Source: Scylla paramamosain
Taxonomy: Eukaryota; Arthropoda; Malacostraca; Decapoda; Portunidae
Length of the DNA: 64,000 nucleotides
Assembly (NCBI RefSeq): GCF_035594125.1
Contig: NC_087155.1
Coordinates: 2,759,192 to 2,823,191 of the forward strand
Reading direction: 5' to 3'
Under the pieces are notes generated by a model. It worked only from the letters and a program-made list of their open reading frames with translations, did no database searches and was not told where the DNA came from. Of the stretch, positions 55,636 through 64,000 are shown piece after piece (position 1 is the stretch's first letter; the number at the start of each line of letters is the position of its first letter). The translations under genes and the position numbers were made by a program.

Positions 55636-55978
55636 GTGTTTGAGAGTGACTCTGTAGTCGTAGCCAGATGGTGGAAAACTCGGAAGATTCAAGAGCGTGG
55701 GCACGAGAGCAGGTCAAGTCATTGCGCACATAAACGCAGCATCCAGTGAGTTTCAGAGTTTCAGTGAGGAAAAGAAGATGAGGTTTAGAAGAGGAGAGGT
55801 GGTGTTCTACAGAGTGAAAATTAGATCTTAGACCGCGAATGTTGCAGAAGTTAATGAAGAAAAAGTTGAGGGGGGTGTCAACACACTTAGGGTCGTCGAC
55901 AGAAAGGCAGTCCGACCTGGGGACATTTATGGTCCCCTCCCCATATGAGAACTCCGAGGCTGGTGTAGGAGTCGCCAT
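55274..55978 (-). pseudogene. Chimeric 234-codon frame created by nested insertion
   Basis: From MATPTPASEFSYGEG the frame reads the N-terminal endonuclease segment of B5 (to IWLRLQSHSQT). It then passes without a stop into the C-terminal segment of B6 (FHLINFSPLTDCLQPLSHRR, then [14 protein letters not shown]) and stops at the native family B terminator. The endonuclease lacks the GDFN and SDH motifs, so no enzyme activity is expected. Confidence 0.75.
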
Positions 55979-56220
55979 GATAATTTTGAAATTTTTGAGT
56001 GAAGGGTGTGTGTGTTATTAGGTGCTTGTAGTTTTGTGTGGAGGAAGAGAGTCGTCTTAGAGGGCAGGCTGTGACTGCCCCCTTGTGTTGTGAGACACAA
56101 AGGGAAACGTTCAGTGAGGTCACAGCCGGGTTTAATGATAAGTTCACAGCACCCCCTGAACAGTGCTTTAGACATCACTGGGAGTAATTATCGTTTCGGC
56201 AGATGTCTACTGCCTCCTCC

Positions 56221-57005
56221 TTGGTACTTAAGAAGCTCCAAAACATTCAAAATACACGTTGCCTTTTCGTTTGTATTTTATCTCTTTTGTACGTAAATTG
56301 CTAAAAAAAAAAACACAAAATGCATGCTTTTGTTAATGTTACTCTGTTTCTTGAGAAATTGTGTTTTTCACGCGTATTAGCGTTTTGGTATGTAAGCTAA
56401 AAAAACACTTGCATTTTTTTTTTCTATTCCTATATATGGTGCTTTAATGCTTTTTAGCGTTTTGGTGCGTAACATGCAGGAAAAACACTTAACTGATATG
56501 TTTCTAGTATTGTTGTTTTGTTTCACCATAGAAGGGACTTTTAATGCATTTTGGCCCTTTTCGGTGCATAACACACGTGAAAAACACGTTTCTGATAATG
56601 TCGTTTTTCCTACCCATATAGGAGGTTTTGCATGCATTTCTTTTGCATTTTGGTACCTAACAATGTGAAAAACACATTTTTTTGTAGTTCTGTTTCCCTA
56701 TATAAGGAGTTATCCATGCTTTTTAGCGTTTTGGTACCTAAGAAGCTCAAAACTCCTATAATACACGTTTATCTTTGTTTCCCCTTTAAGAGTTTTTGCC
56801 TATAGAAGCTCAAAAGCACTACTATAGAAGCTCAAAATCACTCGTAATACAGATTTCTCGTAATGTCTTTTCCTTCCCACATATAGGGTATTTTACGTAT
56901 ATTTTTGGGGATTTTTATACGTAACACGCTTAAAAATACTCAAAATACTTGTTTTGGGTAATTTTGTTGTCTTTCTAAATAAAAGGTGTTTTACCTGTGT
57001 TTCAA

Positions 57006-57008
<3 letters not shown>
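56221..57008 (-). repeat. Satellite array 2, first part (reverse orientation)
   Basis: Same monomer family as array 1 on the opposite strand, starting right at the 5' end of LINE B5 (TTGGTACTTAAGAAGCTCC) and running to the (GT)n before LINE C. Monomers are somewhat disordered (a partial duplication near 56810-56845). Confidence 0.85.

Positions 57009-57060
<52 letters not shown>
57009..57060. repeat. (GT)n on the 3' side of LINE C
   Basis: About 26 perfect GT units that directly meet the (TAA)n tail of LINE C. Confidence 0.97.
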
Positions 57061-57066
<6 letters not shown>

Positions 57067-57199
57067 ATAATAATAATAATAATAATAAATGGTTTATTCT
57101 TTAGGCAGTCAACAAACTGAAAATGTACATTGGGGGTGGGGAAATACTTGACATTAATCCTAAAGGTAAGTCAAATCTAGAAATCAAATCTAGAAGGGA

Positions 57200-58717
57200 C
57201 TATTGATTGATGGCTCGCACCATGGTGGGAATCGCACTGAGTCTGTACCGGTCCGTACGCGGCGCCTTTAGGGGCGTTATCTTGTTGTGGTGTCTGGTGG
57301 CACGGGCGGGGCGAGGCGCGTCAGGCGGCAGCATGTTTCTGAGACGTGGATGATTCAGAAGTCCCCTACCAAACTTCTCCAGAGCCTCACGGTACCTGGT
57401 GGATAGTCTGGACAGCCTCAGGGTGTTCAGGGCTTCTTCATAGGTGGTGTATGCAGGGCCAAGGATGACCCTGCACGCCCTTTTCTGCACACTCTCCAAC
57501 TGTAGCTGTTGAGTTTGTGTGAGGGAGGATGACCACGCTGGGGAGGCGTACATGAGTTTGGGGAGGATGAAAGTAAGATACACCCCCCCTAACTCATCTG
57601 TCGGCGTCCCCAGCGACCTGAGTCTGCGCAGCAGGTACAGCCTGTAGGTAGCTGATCTTATGGTGCTGGCGACATGCTGCTTCCAGGTCAGCTGGTCGTC
57701 CACCGTGACTCCGAGGAGCTTGGCACATCGGACCACCTGGAGCGGGTGAGGGCCCACTGAGAGCTGGGGAGGGGGCACTGGTACAGAGGAGGTACAGAAA
57801 TGCATCACCACAGTTTTGTTGTGGTTGATGGTCATCCTGCTCTCCTCCGTCCATGTCTGCAGCCGCTCCAGAATCGCTTGCAGTGGCGAGTAGTCCGGGT
57901 TCTTGGTGGAAACTGGGACGCCCACGGTGCAGTCGTCCACATACTTCCAGCGATGAGGGGTGTCAGTGAGGGCGTCGTTAATGAGGAGGAGGAAGCATAG
58001 AGGACCCATCTTGGTCCCCTGGGAGACCCCACAAGTCAGCTGTTGGAAAGTAGAGACAGAGCCCTGATAGCGAACGGCCTGACGCCTCCCTGTGAGGAAG
58101 TCGGCTAGCCACGCTATCAGGTTAGGAGGGAGACCCAGACTCACTGCCTTGCTGATGACAACAGTGTGGTCAACAAGATCAAAAGCCTTTTTGAAGTCCA
58201 CAAAAGCAACAGCTAGAGAGGTGTTTCGCTTGTCCAGGTGGCTGTGGATGAATTCAAGGAAGCTGGTCAGGTAATGGGAGGTGGAGGTGGCTTTAATATT
58301 TCCAAACTGTCTGATATCCACGGTATTACAGATTTTGGTGTAGGCCCAGTCATATACAAAATCTTCACAAATAAGGCTAGGGATGGGGGTGATAGAGACT
58401 GGCCTGAGGTCATTGAGTGACTGTGGACTGGAGGTTTTGGGGATGGGGGTGACGTAAGATGTCTTCCAGTCCTCGGGGCAAGAGTGTTGGGAGAGTGAAG
58501 CGTTTATTATGGAGCATTGTGGTGTTGCTAGCTCTACCGCAAATTTCTTGTAAATTTTAATAGGAAGGTCAGTGGGTGTGGTGGATCTTGGTTTGAATTT
58601 GAGTATTCTCTTAAAAACATCCACCGCCTGGACAATGGGGGGATGAGAGGGGGCCGGAAGATAGGCAGGAAGCAGAGTGGTGTGGAAGGGAAGGAAAGGT
58701 TTGACAGATAGCAGCAA
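57200..58717 (-). CDS. Reverse transcriptase ORF of LINE C (uninterrupted)
   Basis: A 505-codon open frame with the full polymerase. Motifs: PEDWKTSYVTPIPK (near residue 81), NDLRPVSITP (102), the catalytic AFVDFKKAFDLVDH (171), CGVSQGTKMGPLCFLLLIND (229) and the active-site YVDD at residues 259-262 (57943-57932). The thumb shows KLLGVTVDDQLTWKQHV and the C-terminus RACRVILGPAYTTYEEALN. The first ~20 codons overlap the endonuclease frame; a one-base shift near 58690 separates them, so the true ORF would be continuous. No stop interrupts the RT, which suggests a fairly recent insertion. Confidence 0.9.
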   Translation of the reverse strand: MLLSVKPFLPFHTTLLPAYLPAPSHPPIVQAVDVFKRILKFKPRSTTPTDLPIKIYKKFAVELATPQCSIINASLSQHSCPEDWKTSYVTPIPKTSSPQSLNDLRPVSITPIPSLICEDFVYDWAYTKICNTVDIRQFGNIKATSTSHYLTSFLEFIHSHLDKRNTSLAVAFVDFKKAFDLVDHTVVISKAVSLGLPPNLIAWLADFLTGRRQAVRYQGSVSTFQQLTCGVSQGTKMGPLCFLLLINDALTDTPHRWKYVDDCTVGVPVSTKNPDYSPLQAILERLQTWTEESRMTINHNKTVVMHFCTSSVPVPPPQLSVGPHPLQVVRCAKLLGVTVDDQLTWKQHVASTIRSATYRLYLLRRLRSLGTPTDELGGVYLTFILPKLMYASPAWSSSLTQTQQLQLESVQKRACRVILGPAYTTYEEALNTLRLSRLSTRYREALEKFGRGLLNHPRLRNMLPPDAPRPARATRHHNKITPLKAPRTDRYRLSAIPTMVRAINQ

Positions 58718-59860
58718 AGTGATCGTTCATCTCCTGAGCCGCGAGAGTAGCAGGAAGGTGTGAGGTGCAAGGAAGAGACGAAGTGTGCTTTTGTAGGCCA
58801 CACAGAGCTTTGATCTTAGCGTACCACTGTCTGTTGTTGGTCAGCTTGAGGTGATGTATCTTGTCTGGGTAATAGTTTGCCTTTGCAGCCTTAATCTCCC
58901 TGATCACTCTGTTTCTTAGTTTCCTGTAAAGGACCTGGCAGGAGTGGAACGCCCAGGTCCGCTGACGCATGAGTCTTTTAATGCGGGGTGTCATCCAGGG
59001 AGCATCAGACGGGTGCGTTGTGACGCTCTTGGCTGGGAAGTAGCGGTGGAAGGCTTCTGTGGTGGTGGCGACGTAATTCTGCCATTTTAAGTGGATGTCC
59101 TCCACATCCAGCACCTCGGTCCACGGGTGTTGTGTCACCCACTGCCCAAACTCCCTCATGGCTGAGTCAGGCATGGGGCGGTGGGTCCTGGTGACAGCTG
59201 ACCGGGGGGTCGAGGTGGTGGGTGTGGGTGTCCACAGTATGGAGAGGTGGGTGCTCCGTCCCATGGGAGGCAGCGGTTTGGGGGGCAAGTACTGTTGGCC
59301 CAGGTCTGTCAGTATAAGGTCGAGGATGGCTTGCTGGTGGGTGGGGAAGTCCACGACCTGGGTGAGGTGTAGCTGGTGTAGTATATCGTTGATATCTAAT
59401 CTGTTAAAGTCCCCACAGATGACCAGTTTGGCGGCAGGATACTTCACCCTCAGGGCATCAGCAGTGTCGATGATGTGAGCGGTGAGTAACTGTGCTGTGG
59501 TGGCTCGTGGGGGTTGGTACACGACGCACACGATGATGGAGGCCGTGTTGCTGGGATGGCAAGGGGGCGTGACTCTCACCCACAGGGCCTCTACACCGCC
59601 CGGAATATCGACAGGGAGGTGTGAGGGGCTGAGGGTAGAGCGGCAGAAAACGGCCACTCCCCCCCCCTGCGTCCTGACCTCAGGTGATGGTAGAGCTGGT
59701 AGTCCTGCATTGAGCACACCTCAGGAACAATCTGCCACGCCTCAGTAACCGCCACAATGTCTGCACAAGTAGAACTCACCGTCACGATTAATTCGTCCAT
59801 CTTGTTGGCTAAAGATGTTGCATTGAATAAGAGGAGGGAGGGTAGACTGTACCAAATCCG
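58611..59860 (-). pseudogene. Endonuclease region of LINE C, one frameshift
   Basis: Target-nicking APE-like domain. The N-terminal block FNATSLANKMDEL and DIVAVTEAW (near 59760) is in one frame. A run of G (minus strand, near 59661-59668) shifts it. The main frame from 59717 continues with QGGGVAVFCRS, LVICGDFNRLDIND (metal-binding GDFN, near 59410), AILDLILTD and STHLSILW at the SDH position (Thr replaces the usual Asp). A linker domain with WMTPRIKRLMRQR and KAKANYYPDK leads to the RT, which lies in another frame after about 58690. Confidence 0.85.
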
Positions 59861-59870
59861 AGGTACTCGG

Positions 59871-59872
<2 letters not shown>

Positions 59873-59929
<57 letters not shown>

Positions 59930-59932
59930 TGT
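59873..59932. repeat. (GT)n on the 5' side of LINE C
   Basis: About 30 GT units with one GTAT interruption, meeting the 5' end of LINE C and followed by satellite sequence. Confidence 0.97.
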
Positions 59933-61179
59933 GCATTTTGGCACTAAGAAGCTCAAAAACTCTGATAATACAAGTTTCTCGTAATGTCTTTTCGTTTCCC
60001 TATGTAGTGTATTTTACATGCATTTTGGCGTTTTTTCTGTGTATCAATGCCAAAAACACTCAAAATACATCTTTTTTCGTTATATTGTTCTTTTTTTTTA
60101 CATACAGAGTGGCATTCATCCCTTTTAACGCTTTGGTAGCTAAGAAGCTTAAAAAGACTCATAATACACATTTCTCGTAATGTCTTTTCATTTTCCTATA
60201 TATTGTAATTTGCATACAGTTGTCGTTTTTGTAGGTAACAAACTCAAAAACATTCAAAGCACTTTTTTGTAATATTCAGCTTCTCCATATAGGGTGTTTT
60301 GCATACGTTTCAAGGTTTTGGTACATAACTGAAAAGACCAAAAAGACATGTTTTTGGTATTGTTCTTTTGTATTCCCATATAGGGTGCTTTCCATGCTTT
60401 TTAAATTTTTTTTTGCCCTAAAAAAATTATGTTTCGATTCGCCATATAAAAGGGTTTTCATTCTTTTTGGCGTTTTGGTACATAACACTTTGAAAAACAC
60501 TCAAAATACAGTGTTATTCTTTTTTTTTTCTCCATATAGAATGCTATTCAGTTTTTTTTTTTTTTGGTGGTTTTATTACCTAAGAAACTCAAAAGCTCTT
60601 ATAATACACGTTTCTGGTAAACTCATTTCTTATCCCCTATAGAGAACTTTACATGGATTTTGTCATTCTTCTACGTAACAAGATCAAAAAGACTCAAAAT
60701 AGACGTTTTTGGGTAAAGTTATACTGTTTATTTCTGAAGGATTTTTTTTTTTTTTTTTTTTTTGCAGACGTTTTAACGTTTTGGCACGTAAGTAGCTGAG
60801 AAAACACAGAAAAGAGACGTTTTTGGTAATGTTGTTTTGTTTTCCTATGTAGGGTGCTTTCCATGCTTTTTATCGTTTTGGTGTCTAGCACGCTCATAAA
60901 CACTGAAAAGACGCTTCTGGAAATCTCGTTTCTTTTCACCATATAGGGTGTTTAACTTGCATTTAGCCATTCTTATTTTTAAGAATGTGAAAAAAAATTC
61001 AGATTACACGATTTTGGTAATGTTCTTTTTCTCCATAAAGAGTGCTATTCATTTGTTTTATCGCTTTGTTACCTAAGAAGCCCAAAAACACTCATAATAC
61101 ACTTTTCTCTTGATGTATTTTTGTTTCCCCATATAGGGTATTTTCCATGCAAATTGGCATTTTTCAACTTAACACGCTC
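59933..61179 (-). repeat. Satellite array 2, second part (reverse orientation)
   Basis: About 13 monomers with GTTTCTCCATATA, GCGTTTTGGTACCTAAGAAGC and similar boxes on the plus strand, i.e. the reverse of array 1. Confidence 0.88.
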
Positions 61180-61366
61180 AACCGCTAAAAAAAAAAAGAA
61201 AAAAAAAAACATGGAAATCACCCCATATGATAATACAAAACAACTGTACGAAAAACTTCTCTTTTCAGTGTTTAGAACTTCTTTCATACTAAAATGCTAA
61301 AACGCATTCAAAACACCCTTTATGGCTAAATAGAATAACTATCAAAAACATGTATTTTGAATATGC
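61180..61366 (+). repeat. Two satellite monomers in forward orientation
   Basis: AAAAAACATGGAAATCACCCCATATG, then AACTTCTTTCATACTAAAATGC and CACCCTTTATGGC, read forward (shown as separated blocks), within an otherwise reversed array. Confidence 0.8.
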
Positions 61367-62785
61367 TTTTTTTTTAATAATATTATTCTGTTTTAGTACG
61401 CTTTACTACGAAAGAAGTTCAAAAACACTCAAAAAAAAAAGTTCTCCGTTGTTTTCTATCATTAGAGTGATTTCCATGCTTTTTAGTGGTTTCGTGCCTA
61501 ACACGCTCAAAAACAATTTAAAGACACGTTTTTGGTAATATCATTTATTTTTTTCATATAGCGGGGTTTGCAGGCATTTTAACGTTTTGATAACTAAGAA
61601 TGTGAAAAAAAAATGAAAATACACATTTCGTGTAATGTTATTATTATAGAGTGCTATTCATGCGTTTTTAACGTTTTAGTATCTAAGAAGCTGAAAATAA
61701 TCATAATATTCATCTCACATAATGTTTTTTCGTTTTATTTTATAGTGTATCCTACATGTATTTTGGAGTTTTTGTACGTAACAAGCTTAAAAACACTCAA
61801 AATACTTGTTTTTGGAAATGTTATTTTGTTTCTTCATTAAGAGAGTTTTGCATGCGTTTTAGCGTTTTGGTACGTAAGCTGAAGACACTCACAAAAAACA
61901 TTTTGGTAAATTTTTTTTTTAATTCCCATGTTTATTCCCATTCCATGCTTATTAGCGTTTTAGTGCCTAACATGAAGATAGAAAAAAAAATCAAAAGAAA
62001 CGATTTTTTTGCAATGTCGTTCCGTTTCCCTATATAAGGAGGGGCATTGCATGCATTTCATTAATTTGGTACTTATCAATGTGGTAACCCTTCAAAATAC
62101 ACGTTTTCGATTATAATGTTCTGTTTCTCCATATAAAGTGCTATTAACGTGTTTATGCGTTGTGATACCTAAGCTGAAAACTCGTAATACACTTTTTTTT
62201 TCGTAATGTCTTTTCATTTTTTTATACAGAGTCGTTTGCACGCAGTTTGGCATTTTTCTACGTAACACCCTCAAAAACGCTCAAAATATACGTAAAATAT
62301 ACGTAAAATCGTTGTTATTTATTTATTTATTTTTTTCGTACAGGTTGTTTTATATGCTTTAGCATTTTAGTACGTAAGTAACTTACTTAAAAACACTCAA
62401 AAGACAAGTTTTTGGTAATGTTTTATCTTACCATATAAGGTGCTTTCCTTGGTTTTTAACGCTTTGGTGCTTAACACGCTCATAAACTCTTAAAAGATAC
62501 GTTTTTGGAAAAATCGTTTCCTTTCTCCATATACGGTACTATGCATGCATTTTGGAATTTCTTTTACCTAATAATGTGAAAAACACTGAAAATACACTTT
62601 TTTCAGAATATTCTTCTGTTTCTCCATATAGAATATTAGTCATACGTTTTAGCGTTTTGGTAGCTAAGAAGCTTAAAAATATACATAATACACATTCTTC
62701 GTTACGTCTTTTCTTTTTTCCATACATGGTAATTTCCATGCATTTGGCTTTTTTGTACGTAACAATCTAATAAACTGAAAATATT
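61367..62785 (-). repeat. Satellite array 2, last part (reverse orientation)
   Basis: About 15 monomers in reverse orientation, ending at TAACAATCTAATAAACTG just before LINE B7. Confidence 0.88.
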
Positions 62786-62786
62786 C

Positions 62787-63806
62787 CCCCTAAGCGAAGG
62801 TGCCTCTGGCGTTTTGCCTCTAGTAGTTGGGGGGACCTGAGGAGGTATTTTGCTGATTTTCCTTGGTATGACTACTGCTTCCGTGTCAGAGACCCGTCTA
62901 TGTGTGCTGAGCGCATAACAGAGGTGATAGTGTCTGGCATGGAGGCATACATTCCTCACTCTTTTTCTCGTCCTAAACCTTCTAATTCTAAACCTTGGTT
63001 TAACACAACTTGTTCTCGTGCTCTACATGATAGAGAGGTGGCCCACAAAAGGTACTTAAGCCTTCCATCACCAGAATCTCATGCACTTTATATTTCTGCC
63101 CGGAACCATGCCAAATCTGTTCTCCAACTAGCCAAAAACTCCTTCATTAACAGAAAATGTCAAAACCTTTCAAGATCTAACTCCCCTCGTGATTTCTGGC
63201 ATCTAGCCAAAAATATCTCCAATAACTTTGCTTCTTCTTCTTTCCCTCCTCTATTTCAACCAGATGGCACCACTGCTATCACATCTATTTCTAAAGCTGA
63301 ACTCTTTGCTCAAACCTTTGCTAAAAACACTACCTTGGACGATTCTGGGCTTGTTCCTCCCTCTCCTCCACCCTCTGACTACTTCATGCCACCTATTAAA
63401 ATTCTTTGCAATGATGTTTTCCATGCCCTCGCTGGCCTAAACCCTCGGAAGGCTTATGGACCTGATGGGGTCCCTCCTATTGTTCTCCGAAACTGTGCCT
63501 CCGTGCTTGCACCTTGCCTAGTCAAACTCTTTCAGCTCTGTCTGTCAACATTTACCTTTCGTTCTTGCTGGAAGTTTGCCTACATTCAACCTGTTCCTAA
63601 AAAGGGTGACCATTCTAATCCCTCAAACTACCGTCCTATTGCTTTAATTTCCTGCCTATCTAAAATTTTTCAATCCATCCTCAACAGGAAGATTCTTAAA
63701 CATCTACCACTTCACAATCTTCTATCTGATCGCCAGTATGGGTTCCGTCAAGGCCGCTCTACTGATGATCTGGCTTTCCTTACTGAGTCTTGGTCATCCT
63801 GGACGG
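62787..63806 (+). mobile_element. LINE family B, fragment B7 (linker and first half of RT)
   Basis: 5'-truncated copy starting in the endonuclease-RT linker (CCTAAGCGAAGGTGCCTC) directly after the satellite. It has no 3' end: at about 63801 it passes into family A sequence. Confidence 0.88.
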
Positions 63807-63853
63807 ATGGACGGATAGATGGCAAATGCAATTTAATATCAATAAATGCGTAG
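62900..63853 (+). pseudogene. Truncated RT frame of LINE B7 fused to LINE A sequence
   Basis: A 317-codon open frame. It reads ERITEVIVSGMEAYIPHSFS, then [20 protein letters not shown], a linker with NFASSSFPPLFQPDGTTAI, and RT motifs YGPDGVPPIVLRN, YIQPVPKKGDHSNPSNYRP and RQYGFRQGRSTDDLAFLTES. At 63801 the next bases (GGACGGATGG) belong to the family A LINE in an unrelated frame, which runs to a stop at 63853. The catalytic motifs downstream are missing. Confidence 0.82.
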
Positions 63854-64000
63854 GTAGAGGAAACCCACACAATAGGTACACATTAAACAACCAAACTCTG
63901 GTAGGTACAGGGTACGAGAGAGTTATAGTTAACTCTGAACTCCGTGTAGGGAACCAATGCATAGAAGCCAGAAACAAGGCAAATAGGGTACTAGGATTAC
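63807..64000 (+). mobile_element. CR1-like LINE (family A), fragment A4, continues off the window
   Basis: It matches LINE A2 from about 5868 to 6081 (GATAGATGGCAAATGCAATT, AGGAAACCCACACAATAGGT, GAAGCCAGAAACAAGGCAAA) with small deletions (11 bases after AATAAATGC, and a gap near 63922). It lies downstream of the RT active site and shares orientation with B7. Confidence 0.88.

Larger units (their letters stand above)
57061..59872 (-). mobile_element. LINE C, near-complete EN-RT element inserted in (GT)n
   Basis: 2.8-kb minus-strand APE-type element. It starts within or just before the endonuclease (LLLFNATSLANKMDELIVTV near 59830) and ends in a short 3' UTR with AATAAACC and an (ATT)n tail at 57061-57087. 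GT microsatellites lie on both flanks, outside which the satellite array continues, so the element appears to have inserted into a GT run within the satellite. No ORF1 is present, suggesting 5' truncation. Clade uncertain. Confidence 0.88.

Noticed and set aside
58092..58420. Plus-strand frames within LINE C
   Set aside because: They are antisense to the well-defined RT ORF of LINE C and carry no motif.

Overview
The window is eukaryotic: intron-containing coding sequence, very dense di-, tri- and tetranucleotide microsatellites, LINE-type and Ty3/gypsy-type retroelements, a tRNA-derived SINE and a long A+T-rich satellite. No bacterial operon, ribosome binding site or CRISPR array is visible. 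The repeat profile (long CT, CA, AT, CTA and AAT runs plus several APE-type LINE families) suggests an arthropod, most likely a decapod crustacean. That assignment is inference, not proof.

Layout. 1-4380: microsatellites and anonymous sequence. 4474-8519: CR1-like LINE copies (family A), a long trinucleotide mosaic and a 3' fragment of LINE family B. 8520-10805: anonymous, with a 57-bp family A tail. 10806-11282: a tRNA-derived SINE sitting inside a (GT)n microsatellite. 11366-35457: the main satellite, built from ~96-bp monomers in a five-monomer (~475-bp) higher-order repeat. It is interrupted by one long family B LINE (11487-14576) and contains a 2.6-kb inverted block. 35901-40760: a decayed Ty3/gypsy element with gag, protease, RT, RNase H and the end of integrase. 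40761-45066: microsatellites, a 26-bp minisatellite and anonymous DNA. 45067-49976 (minus strand): the only convincing host gene, five coding exons separated by phase-0 introns. It encodes a predicted type II membrane protein resembling a GT-A glycosyltransferase. Its first intron holds a LINE B fragment with an internal 242-bp triplication. 49203-52374: a ~740-bp inverted duplication that copied the gene's first coding exon into a dead pseudo-exon. 52544-56220: another long LINE B with a second LINE B nested in it. 56221-62785: the same satellite family, mostly in reverse orientation, split by LINE C, which is flanked on both sides by (GT)n. 62787-64000: LINE B running into a CR1-like fragment that leaves the window.

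The elements form a layered history. Satellite blocks were invaded by LINEs, LINEs were nested in LINEs, and microsatellites were used as landing sites. LINE C and the SINE share a 3' end and the same (GT)n / (TAA)n junction, which makes them a candidate autonomous/non-autonomous pair. No mobile element here has a complete set of intact reading frames. The host gene is the only locus likely to make a cellular protein.
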